Source: Bacteroidaceae bacterium
GTDB lineage: Bacteria > Bacteroidota > Bacteroidia > Bacteroidales > Bacteroidaceae
Assembly: GCA_017961965.1 (NCBI GenBank)
Contig: JAGCWG010000185.1
Location: forward strand, 1 to 13,415
DNA length: 13,415 bases
Direction: 5' to 3'
Positions 1 to 6,134 of the stretch are shown piece after piece. The notes beneath the pieces are model-generated. The model did no database searches. It was not told where the DNA came from and saw only the letters and a program-made list of their open reading frames with translations. Position numbers and translations under genes: made by a program. How positions within the stretch are numbered: the stretch's first letter is position 1; every line of letters begins with the position of its first letter.

Positions 1-112
1 ATCCTTCAGCCGACATTAAGACTATCTCATAGGAATATGGTTTAAATTCTTTTTCGTGGTTAGTGAGAACATCCTGTACGATTTTGTATCCTGAATGGTT
101 GTAGTTTTGCAC
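1..112 (-). other. Possible 5' part of a leftward gene cut by the window edge
   Basis: On the - strand one frame stays open from a GTG at 112-110 to the window edge (37 codons), with residues such as YNHSGYKIVQDVL near its start. The composition looks coding, but the piece is too short to identify. A -7-like box (CACCTTTG, 7 of 8 to TAnnTTTG) lies at 119-112 on the same strand and would overlap the GTG. If that promoter is real, the first usable start in this frame is the ATG at 16-14, and the rest is leader. I recognise no family. Confidence 0.3.
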
Positions 113-416
113 AAAGGTGCATATTAAAAAAACAGTCAAGAAACAGAACAAAAACAAAAAAAAACATGTTTTTTTTGATTTTATTTGGTTTTTACCATGT
201 TTTTTTAACTGGCCGCACTGCGGCAAAAAACAACATACAGTTTCAACCGTACAGGTCGCAAAAATGTGCTTTTTGCTTGCATTATGATATTTTCACAATC
301 ACGGGAGTGTTACGAATGGTTACCGAAGGGTTAGCGAAGCATTATGATGAGGTGACGGATTGACATAATGATACAAAAAAATCAACAAACATGTCGTGAG
401 TGTGAAAAAATGTTTT
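113..416. other. AT-rich non-coding stretch with small palindromes
   Basis: No convincing gene lies here. It contains a 20-bp perfect palindrome of A8-CATG-T8 type at 157-176. A GGCCGC/GCGGC hairpin at 211-224 has a near copy at 4050-4063. Three imperfect 11-bp units (GTTAnCGAAG type) lie head to tail at 309-340. The 65-codon open frame at 166-363 starts inside the A/T palindrome and has no coding character. Confidence 0.5.
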
Positions 417-424
417 TACCTTTG
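417..424 (+). promoter_or_regulatory. Bacteroidetes-type -7 promoter box before the YjbH-like gene
   Basis: TACCTTTG matches the Bacteroidetes -7 consensus TAnnTTTG exactly and lies 25 bp before the ATG at 450. That gives a short leader of about 20 nt. No clear TTTG -33 box sits at the expected 19-21 bp upstream, so strength cannot be judged. Confidence 0.6.
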
Positions 425-449
425 CTTGCATAAATGAGATAGCGTAATT

Positions 450-1313
450 ATGAAGAAGATATTGATTGCATTCGCGACATTCATGAGTTCCATTATTGGG
501 TTGGATGCTCAGATACTTTTTGGAACATCGGGACTTGCCAACGTACCTACTGCCGACATGAAGCGTGAAGGTACATTTGTGGGTGGTGCTACACTCCTGC
601 CAAAGAGCTATCTTGATAGTAAACATCCGTATGTGGGAGGAATGTACTACATCACGCTCACTCCGCTACCTTTCGTTGAGTTGACGTTCCGCGAGACACT
701 TATCAAGTCGAGGAGCAAGTACCGTGTGGATGTTTTCTTTGATGAAAATGGTAATCTGGTGGATGGCGATGGCAACTTCATTCAGGAGAATGGTAATGTG
801 CTTGATGCCAACGGTAATCTTGTGTATAAGCTTACTCCGGGCGATAATGTAAGGTATGGTGACTATGGCTTCAACGGACAGGATAGGTCATATACCATTC
901 GTGTTGCTCCTCTTTGGTGGGTTAAGGCAGAGTGGTGTCCTAAGCTCGTTCTTGCCGCTACAGACCCTTGGAGTGATAATGGAGGAAGCCATTACTCTTC
1001 ATATTATGGAGTGCTGACCAAGCATTTCACGTTTAAGAAGATTGGCGACTTCGGCGTTTCGGCTGGTTATTACAAGCCTATAGGTGACCGTTTTGGCGAA
1101 GCAGAGGAAAAGTCGTTTAAGGGATTCTTTGGCGGTATTGGTTACACTCCAGCATTTTGGGATAAGATGATGCTCTCCGTGGATTATGACCGCAAGGGCA
1201 TTACGGTCGGAACGAACGTGTGTCTCTTCAACCATTGGAACATATATGGCTATGGCCGTGACCTCAAGAAGTTCGGCTTCGGCATGAGTTATCAATATAC
1301 AATAGACTTTTAG
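450..1313 (+). CDS. YjbH-type outer-membrane beta-barrel protein
   Basis: A 287-residue secreted protein. Residues 1-20 form a Sec signal peptide (MKK, then a hydrophobic run ending GLDA/Q). The mature start, with GTSGLANVPTADM at residues 25-37, resembles the opening of YjbH/GfcD-family barrels, which sit in the outer membrane and are linked to exopolysaccharide in enterobacteria. Alternating hydrophobic and aromatic strands continue to the C-terminus, which ends YQYTIDF, a terminal aromatic residue typical of barrel proteins. At 287 residues it is much shorter than E. coli YjbH (about 700) and would be one barrel unit. Residues 98-125 are four exact 7-residue repeats rich in Asp/Asn/Gly, probably a surface loop. 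Its promoter box is at 417-424 and the TAG stop overlaps a GC-rich repeat. The substrate is unknown. Family assignment rests on the N-terminal motif only. Confidence 0.65.
   Translation: MKKILIAFATFMSSIIGLDAQILFGTSGLANVPTADMKREGTFVGGATLLPKSYLDSKHPYVGGMYYITLTPLPFVELTFRETLIKSRSKYRVDVFFDENGNLVDGDGNFIQENGNVLDANGNLVYKLTPGDNVRYGDYGFNGQDRSYTIRVAPLWWVKAEWCPKLVLAATDPWSDNGGSHYSSYYGVLTKHFTFKKIGDFGVSAGYYKPIGDRFGEAEEKSFKGFFGGIGYTPAFWDKMMLSVDYDRKGITVGTNVCLFNHWNIYGYGRDLKKFGFGMSYQYTIDF
741..824 (+). repeat. 4 x 21-bp in-frame repeat (heptapeptide array)
   Basis: Four consecutive 21-bp units encode DENGNLV, DGDGNFI, QENGNVL and DANGNLV (residues 98-125 of the YjbH-like protein). The protein pattern is [DQ]x[ND]GN[LVF][VIL]. 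Third-position differences between units show the array is old or selected at the protein level rather than a fresh slippage product. Confidence 0.85.
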
Positions 1314-1496
1314 CCCCCTAACCCCCAAAGGGGGCAGCCATCCGGAACATGGGTGGCAATTCATTCGTAAACAATAAATATTAACAAATAACAATCAAGC
1401 CTTCGTCAGTCAGGACGGCTGTTTTTGAGACCGTATTGTATGTTTCGGAACAGAACCTTTATCCGGATGGCTGCCCCCTTTGGGGGTTAGGGGGCT
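1312..1496. repeat. Inverted pair of the GC-rich intergenic element
   Basis: The 35 bp at 1312-1346 and the 35 bp at 1462-1496 are perfect reverse complements, separated by 115 bp. Each arm also carries its own small hairpin (CCCCC-AAA-GGGGG). The left arm begins inside the TAG stop of the YjbH-like gene, and the right arm ends 9 bp before the luxS ATG. Just inside the left arm, GCCATCC can pair with GGGTGGC. Two further single copies occur at 3790-3823 and 13275-13325. In a read-through transcript the arms would form a very stable stem. Whether it is a MITE-like insertion or a regulatory structure cannot be told from one locus. I see no clear target-site duplication. Confidence 0.9.
1398..1426 (+). 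terminator. Weak terminator-like hairpin after the YjbH-like gene
   Basis: CGTC at 1403-1406 pairs with GACG at 1414-1417 around a 7-nt loop, extended by AGC/GCT with a bulge, and is followed by five T residues (1422-1426). It lies between the inverted-repeat arms and could end transcription before luxS. The stem is short, so the call is tentative. Confidence 0.4.
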
Positions 1497-1505
1497 CTTA
1501 ATATT

Positions 1506-2021
1506 ATGGACTTAATTCCTTCATTTCAGGTAGATCATACCAACTTAAAGCCGGGAATATACATCTCCCGAAAGGATAATTGTGGCGATGCTACAATCAC
1601 AACTTACGATATTCGTATGACAGCTCCTAATCAGGAGCCAGCGTTGGCACCATCTGCCATCCATACCATCGAACATATCGTGGCAACATACCTCCGTAAT
1701 GATGAGGAGTGGAAAGACCGCATCATCTACTGGGGACCTATGGGATGCCTTACTGGCAATTACCTTATTCTCAAAGGCGAATATGCTCCAGAGGAGGTGC
1801 GCCAGCTCATGATTCGTGCCTTCCAGTATGTGGTGGATTATGATGCAGAGGTACCAGGTACTACGCCTGCCACTTGTGGCAACTATCTTCTTCACGACCT
1901 TCCTATGGCAAAGTGGGAGTCACGTCGCTATGTTCAGCGTCTCAAGAACGAGTTCTGTTGTGAATATCCAGGCATAGAACGTCCACAGGATGCAAGCGGA
2001 CTCCAGTTCCATGATGCTTAA
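1506..2021 (+). CDS. luxS: S-ribosylhomocysteine lyase (LuxS)
   Basis: This cytoplasmic metalloenzyme cleaves S-ribosylhomocysteine to homocysteine and DPD, the precursor of autoinducer-2, in the activated methyl cycle. At 171 residues it is slightly longer than Bacillus LuxS (157), mostly from a C-terminal tail. The metal site is visible: His53 and His57 in HTIEH, with the general base Glu56 between them, and Cys124 in ATCGNYLLHDL. The catalytic Cys81 sits in GPMGCLTGNYL. The ATG at 1506 fits the family N-terminus (SFQVDH). There is no Shine-Dalgarno sequence; a GC-rich repeat arm ends 9 bp upstream. No pfs/mtn nucleosidase gene is in the window. metA lies 850 bp downstream across a convergent gene, a functional rather than operon link. 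Confidence 0.96.
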   Translation: MDLIPSFQVDHTNLKPGIYISRKDNCGDATITTYDIRMTAPNQEPALAPSAIHTIEHIVATYLRNDEEWKDRIIYWGPMGCLTGNYLILKGEYAPEEVRQLMIRAFQYVVDYDAEVPGTTPATCGNYLLHDLPMAKWESRRYVQRLKNEFCCEYPGIERPQDASGLQFHDA

Positions 2022-2093
2022 ATGTGGAAAGTGTGCTATTTGTACATCGTAAGTATGGTGTTTAGCAAACGAAAAGATATAGTTTATAAATAC

Positions 2094-2133
2094 AATAAAG
2101 GGAAGACGGATGTGACTCTGTCTTCCCTTTATT
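2094..2133. terminator. Bidirectional terminator between luxS and the lipoprotein gene
   Basis: A perfect 14-bp stem (AATAAAGGGAAGAC at 2094-2107, its complement at 2120-2133) encloses a 12-nt loop. The A/T-rich outer ends give a U-rich tail on either strand. Its position between two convergent genes, luxS from the left and the lipoprotein gene from the right, fits termination of both. Confidence 0.88.
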
Positions 2134-2151
2134 TATTCTGTAGATGTAGGA

Positions 2152-2739
2152 TTACTGCTGTACGAGCTGTCCTTTGTATGTGATGTTATAAACCTCATCA
2201 CCCATATATACGCAAGCCTCGAATGTGAGGATGGCAGAGTTGTCGGCAGCAGATTGGATTGAACCGCTGAGGAGGTCATAGTGGTAAGTAGCCTGATTGT
2301 CATCTGTCACAGTAATCTGCTCAGCAGCATTTGTTCCGTACTGTCTTTCGCAAGTGTAAGCCCACTGGTAGCCACCTTCGAGAACGCCGTTTTCGATAGG
2401 TACTCCTGCTACCTGAAGGTTTGTGAGTGTGCGTCCGCCAATCTCAACCTGTGTGAGAGTGATGGTAGCCGTGTTCTGTGATACCTGTACGGTTGCAGAT
2501 GCTGCAACTGTTTTCTTTGTTGCGTTTGGCATTTGGATGAATCCTGTGCTACTTGTTTTGTCAACAAGGAGTCCTTCAACCTCGGCAGTACCAGAGTAGG
2601 TCTGTGTCTGTCCACCCATGAGCAATTGGAGAATTGTTGGCAACAAGACCTGAAGAGTCTCTGAATCACATGATGTAAGACCTGCACCCGAACCGAGGAG
2701 TGCAAGTGCCACGAATACATTACGAATGACTTTTTTCAT
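2152..2739 (-). CDS. Small secreted lipoprotein, family not certain
   Basis: A 195-residue protein with a clear lipoprotein signal: MKKVIRN, a hydrophobic run, then a lipobox LTSC with the lipidated Cys at position 24. After a hydrophobic patch (LQVLLPTILQLLM) come beta-rich segments starting YSGTAEV and ending ITYKGQLVQQ. This layout resembles the calycin-like small lipoproteins common in Bacteroidales, but I cannot confirm the family. It probably sits on the periplasmic or outer face of the outer membrane. It is transcribed alone, convergent with luxS and divergent from metA, with its own -7 box at 2771-2778. The function is unknown. Confidence 0.75.
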   Translation of the reverse strand: MKKVIRNVFVALALLGSGAGLTSCDSETLQVLLPTILQLLMGGQTQTYSGTAEVEGLLVDKTSSTGFIQMPNATKKTVAASATVQVSQNTATITLTQVEIGGRTLTNLQVAGVPIENGVLEGGYQWAYTCERQYGTNAAEQITVTDDNQATYHYDLLSGSIQSAADNSAILTFEACVYMGDEVYNITYKGQLVQQ

Positions 2740-2770
2740 ATTGAGTTAATTGTTTTATTTATTTGTGCGG

Positions 2771-2778
2771 CAAAGATA
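2771..2778 (-). promoter_or_regulatory. -7 promoter box for the lipoprotein gene
   Basis: Read on the - strand the bases give TATCTTTG, an exact TAnnTTTG match, 32 bp before the lipoprotein ATG at 2739. The -33 region shows no good TTTG at 19-21 bp spacing. Confidence 0.6.
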
Positions 2779-2819
2779 TAGAATATTTTTCTAAATATTG
2801 GAGAAAAACAAGGTTAATT

Positions 2820-2850
2820 ATTGATAATACCTGAAAAAGCCGTAACTTCG
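2820..2850 (+). promoter_or_regulatory. Promoter for metA
   Basis: ATTG at 2820-2823 (-33-like) is followed after 19 bp by TAACTTCG at 2843-2850, one mismatch from TAnnTTTG. Transcription would begin near 2857, about 15 nt before the ATG at 2872. This placement argues that the in-frame TTG at 2821 belongs to the promoter and is not a start codon. Confidence 0.55.
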
Positions 2851-2871
2851 CATTCTAAAATCGAGTTTAGG

Positions 2872-3789
2872 ATGCCATTAATATTGCCAGATCAGCTTCC
2901 TGCGGTAGAATTGCTTAAGCAGGAGAACATATTCACAATGGGGTATAAGAGAGCAGACAGTCAACAGATTCGTCCGCTTCGACTTGCTATTCTCAATCTT
3001 ATGCCTATCAAGATAACCACGGAGACGGACTTTGTCCGTATCCTCTCCAACTCTGCCCTTCAGGTGCAGATTGACTTCATGAAGATTAAGTCGCATACAT
3101 CAAAGAATACACCGATAGAGCACATGAAGATGTTCTACCGCAACTTTGAGGATATGAAGAAGGAGAAGTACGACGGTCTTATCGTGACTGGCGCACCTCT
3201 CGAATTCTTGGATTATGAGGATGTGACATACTGGGACGAGCTACAGGACGTGTTCAACTGGGCGCACCATAATGTCACAAGCACCATATACGTATGCTGG
3301 GCGGCTTATGCTGCGCTCTACCATTTCTTTGGAGTGCCTAAGTACAATACGCCTTCCAAGGTGTTTGGCGTGTTCAGCCATCGTATGCTTGCTCCTGAGT
3401 TGCCTATCTTCCGTGGCTTTGATGACGAGTTCTTTGCTCCTCACAGCCGTCATTGTGAGGTGAGGCGTGAGGACATAGAGGCCGTTGAAGGACTTGATAT
3501 CATCGCCGACAGCGAGGATGCAGGCGTCACGATAGTAAGTGCCCGAAGTGGTAGGGAGATATTCATCACTTGCCACTTGGAGTATTCGCCTCTCACCCTT
3601 GATGGAGAGTATAAGCGTGACGTGGCAAAGGGCTTGGATATAGAGATTCCTAAGAACTACTACAAGAATGACGACCCAAGCCAATATCCTGTAGTTCGCT
3701 GGCGTGCTGCTGCCAATCTCCTATATACCAACTGGCTCAACTACTACGTATATCAGGAGACTCCGTTCAATATTAACGAGATAGAATAA
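2872..3789 (+). CDS. metA: Homoserine O-acyltransferase, predicted acetyl-CoA specific
   Basis: MetA acylates homoserine in the cytoplasm, the first committed step of methionine synthesis. From the ATG at 2872 the protein has 305 residues (E. coli 309) and starts MPLILPDQLPA, as the family does. An in-frame TTG at 2821 would add 17 unrelated residues and lies in the promoter. Numbering from 2872 puts the catalytic residues exactly where E. coli has them: Cys142 in IYVCWAAYAAL, and His235 and Glu237 in ITCHLEYSP. Residue 111, in TGAPLEFLDYE, is Glu. In this family Glu111 is tied to acetyl-CoA use and Gly to succinyl-CoA, so the product is predicted to be O-acetylhomoserine despite the family's usual succinyltransferase label. 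No SAM riboswitch is visible; the leader is very short. A GC-rich repeat starts directly after the stop. Confidence 0.95.
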   Translation: MPLILPDQLPAVELLKQENIFTMGYKRADSQQIRPLRLAILNLMPIKITTETDFVRILSNSALQVQIDFMKIKSHTSKNTPIEHMKMFYRNFEDMKKEKYDGLIVTGAPLEFLDYEDVTYWDELQDVFNWAHHNVTSTIYVCWAAYAALYHFFGVPKYNTPSKVFGVFSHRMLAPELPIFRGFDDEFFAPHSRHCEVRREDIEAVEGLDIIADSEDAGVTIVSARSGREIFITCHLEYSPLTLDGEYKRDVAKGLDIEIPKNYYKNDDPSQYPVVRWRAAANLLYTNWLNYYVYQETPFNINEIE

Positions 3790-3823
3790 AGCCCCCCATC
3801 CCCCAAAGGGGGCGGCCTCCGGA
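3790..3823 (+). repeat. Single copy of the GC-rich intergenic element after metA
   Basis: The 34 bp starting at the base after the metA TAA match the 1312-1346 arm with a few changes: the middle triplet differs, A becomes G after the G run, and one base is missing near the end. The CCCCC-AAA-GGGGG hairpin is kept. No inverted partner is found before the next gene. Confidence 0.85.
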
Positions 3824-4133
3824 GAAATTCCTGAACGTTTTTTGGGGGGGCGAAAATTTAGAACTTTTCTCACCGAAGGTAAAATTAAAGAAAATTTTTT
3901 ATTCTTGAAACACAGAGGACACTGAGAACTCAAAGCTTGCATGTTAATTATTAATTGTTAATTAAAAATTGTTTTCTTTTGTTTTCTTTTGTTTTCCCCA
4001 TGTTTTTACTTCCCGTTGGTCAGTGAGACCGCTTCGCTAAGTTCTAATTGGCCGCTTTGCGGCACCGATATAAGCAGGAAGAAAAATTTTCTTTAATTTT
4101 CTAAATTTTCGTTATTAAAAAGAAAAAAGGTAA
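3824..4133. repeat. Gap before the U32 gene: inverted A/T repeats and palindromic module
   Basis: There is no gene here. A split inverted repeat brackets the region: 3881-3899 is complementary to 4082-4100 over 19 bp, and 3851-3861 to 4101-4111 over 11 bp, with 19 extra bases in the left arm. Inside are a 10-bp unit GTTTTCTTTT repeated 2.6 times (3971-3996), a 26-bp palindromic module at 4018-4043 that recurs at 6077-6102, and a GGCCGC/GCGGC hairpin at 4050-4063 that recurs at 211-224. A run of seven G lies at 3844-3850. The A/T-rich arms are low in complexity, so part of the match could be chance. No clear promoter is seen for the next gene. Confidence 0.6.
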
Positions 4134-5948
4134 ATGAAGCAGATTGAGTTACTTGCTCCCGCAAAGAATGCAGATATAGGCATCGAGGCAATACGTCACG
4201 GTGCCGATGCTGTCTATATTGGTGCAAGCGAGTTTGGCGCACGTGCAGGAGCAAAGAACGATATTGATGACATACGGCGATTGGTGGATTACGCTCACAT
4301 CTTTGGTGCAAAGGTGTACGTGACCGTCAATACTATTATATACGAGGAGGAGATAAAGGATGTTGAGGCTATGATATGGGAACTCTACCATGCTGGTGTG
4401 GATGCCCTTATCGTGCAGGACTTCGGTCTGCTCAAGATGAATCTTCCTCCTATACGTCTTCATGCAAGTACGCAGATGGACAACCGTACTGCCGATAAGG
4501 TACGCTTCCTTGCTGACCTCGGTTACGAACAGGTGGTACTTGCACGTGAGCTTACTCCGCAGCAGATTGCAGATATTCATGAGGCGTGTCCTGACGTGGC
4601 TCTTGAAGTGTTTGTACACGGAGCCATGTGTGTAAGCTACTCAGGACAATGTTATGCGAGCGAGGCTATCTTTGGTCGTAGTGCCAATAGGGGAGAGTGT
4701 GCACAGTTGTGCCGCATGGAGTATGACCTCATCTCACGTCGCAAGGGTAGTCATGATGAAGGCAAGGTACTTGTACACAATCAGCGTCTGCTGTCAATCA
4801 AGGATAACTGCCAGATTAAGAACCTTGAACGACTGATGGATGCTGGTGCTACATCTTTCAAGATTGAGGGACGACTCAAGGATATGGATTATGTCAAGAA
4901 CGTGGTGGCAGACTATTCACGCCACCTTGACGAGATTGTTGCACGTCGTCCTGACGAGTATGTACGTGCCTCTTCGGGCAAGGTAAACCTTTCCTTTGAG
5001 CCTGACTGGCAGAAGAGTTTCTTCCGCTCCATACTGTTCCAGCACAAGTCCATTGGCGAGTATCTTGGTAAGGTAAAGGATGTTTACACAAATCATTTTA
5101 TTGTCGCAACTACCAAAAAGGTGAACAATGGTGACGGCGTGTGTATCCTCGATGAACGTAACAACATATCTGGTTGCCGTATCAACCGTGCAGAGGGTAA
5201 TGCCCTCTATCCTTTTGAAATGCCAGAAGGTATGAAGAAAGGAATGGCAGTTTACCGCAATCAAGACCAGAAGTTCGAGCAACTTCTGAGTAAACCATCT
5301 GCTGATAGACGTATTCCTGTTACGATAAGTATAGATGACACGGAGGGTGGCTTCGCCTTATCCATAGCGGATGAAGACGGTTTTGAGTCACATATCGAGG
5401 TGGAGTGTGCCAAGGAACTTGCTCGTAGTCATCAGTCCGAGAATGTTGTTCGTCAGTTGAGTAAACTGGGTGAGACACCTTTCTCGCCTGCAAATATAGA
5501 AATAAGGTACAGGAAGAACTGGTTCATACCTTCGTCTCTGCTTGCCGAATGGCGTAGAACACTTACTTCTCAACTGTTTGCCATGCGCAAGGAAGCGTAT
5601 GATGCAAGGGCAAGGAAGGATAGCACAGCCGAGAGACGTAATCCAACAGTTGAGGCAAGTCGTGTGCTCCCAAGCAATTATCTTGCCAATGTGGCAAACA
5701 GCAAGGCAGAGGCTTTCTATCGTGAGCATGGCGTGAATGTTACTCAGCGTGCGTTTGAGATTACTCATCCTGACGGCGTTCCTGTCATGTTCTGCAAACA
5801 TTGCATACGCCGTTCACTCGGTATATGTACCAAGACTGTGGGTGCATCTGCCCGTGATGAGGTCTTGTCCATACGACTTGCCAGTGGTCAGGAGTTCCAG
5901 CTTGACTTCGACTGCGAGAAGTGTGAGATGTCTTTGATTAAGAAATAA
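4134..5948 (+). CDS. U32-family protein (RlhA/TrhP-like RNA hydroxylation family)
   Basis: A 604-residue cytoplasmic protein called peptidase U32 by homology. Characterised E. coli members, TrhP (YegQ) and RlhA (YdcP), act in hydroxylation of tRNA U34 and 23S rRNA C2501, so RNA modification is more likely than proteolysis. The N-terminal half is a TIM-barrel-like domain opening IELLAPAKNADIGIEAIRHG. The U32 signature is at 158-176 (EVFVHGAMCVSYSGQCYAS). Cys166, Cys173, Cys189 and Cys193 fit the family's proposed iron-sulfur ligands. The C-terminal half carries a second cysteine group: Cys554, Cys557, Cys565, Cys594 and Cys597 (two CxxC pairs), resembling a metal-binding knuckle. Its length is nearer to RlhA (about 650) than to TrhP (about 450). 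Which RNA it modifies cannot be told from sequence. Confidence 0.85.
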   Translation: MKQIELLAPAKNADIGIEAIRHGADAVYIGASEFGARAGAKNDIDDIRRLVDYAHIFGAKVYVTVNTIIYEEEIKDVEAMIWELYHAGVDALIVQDFGLLKMNLPPIRLHASTQMDNRTADKVRFLADLGYEQVVLARELTPQQIADIHEACPDVALEVFVHGAMCVSYSGQCYASEAIFGRSANRGECAQLCRMEYDLISRRKGSHDEGKVLVHNQRLLSIKDNCQIKNLERLMDAGATSFKIEGRLKDMDYVKNVVADYSRHLDEIVARRPDEYVRASSGKVNLSFEPDWQKSFFRSILFQHKSIGEYLGKVKDVYTNHFIVATTKKVNNGDGVCILDERNNISGCRINRAEGNALYPFEMPEGMKKGMAVYRNQDQKFEQLLSKPSADRRIPVTISIDDTEGGFALSIADEDGFESHIEVECAKELARSHQSENVVRQLSKLGETPFSPANIEIRYRKNWFIPSSLLAEWRRTLTSQLFAMRKEAYDARARKDSTAERRNPTVEASRVLPSNYLANVANSKAEAFYREHGVNVTQRAFEITHPDGVPVMFCKHCIRRSLGICTKTVGASARDEVLSIRLASGQEFQLDFDCEKCEMSLIKK

Positions 5949-5964
5949 CGGACCCTCACCCCAG

Positions 5965-5986
5965 CCCTCCCCCTCTGTTGGGAGGG
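5965..5986 (+). repeat. GC-rich hairpin after the U32 gene
   Basis: CCCTCCC (5965-5971) and GGGAGGG (5980-5986) form a perfect 7-bp stem 16 bp after the stop codon. No T run follows, so it is an intergenic palindrome or a pause/processing structure rather than a typical terminator. Confidence 0.6.
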
Positions 5987-6076
5987 TGACTAATGATTAG
6001 CGTTGGGGAGAGTAAATAAATAATTAACATTCTGCCTCGCCCTTTGTTCCGGCAGGACGCCCCGTTACTTCCTTGC

Positions 6077-6102
6077 GGTCAGTGAGATCGCTTCGCTAAG
6101 TT
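6077..6102. repeat. Second copy of the 26-bp palindromic module
   Basis: This matches 4018-4043 at 25 of 26 positions. The single difference (C to T in GACC/GATC) turns a G-C pair of the GCGGTC/GACCGC-type stem into a G-U wobble, so the RNA hairpin is kept. Bases 6103-6117 just after it are G-rich and lead up to the next gene. Confidence 0.8.
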
Positions 6103-6134
6103 GAGGGGTTGGGTGGGCCTGATTTGTGAGTAAT

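Noticed and set aside
166..363. 65-codon open frame in the left non-coding stretch
   Set aside because: It starts inside an A/T palindrome, has no promoter, and its protein shows no family features.
1312..1496. CRISPR or insertion sequence
   Set aside because: There are only two inverted copies, no regular spacers and no transposase gene; at most a non-autonomous element.
2022..2183. Open frame of about 53 codons starting right after the luxS stop
   Set aside because: It runs through the terminator stem and into the end of the convergent lipoprotein gene, with non-coding-like composition.
2740..2871. A SAM-type riboswitch before metA
   Set aside because: The space is only about 130 bp with a promoter next to the start; no riboswitch-like stems were seen.
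5949..6010. Intrinsic terminator after the U32 gene
   Set aside because: The hairpin is good but no T run follows it.
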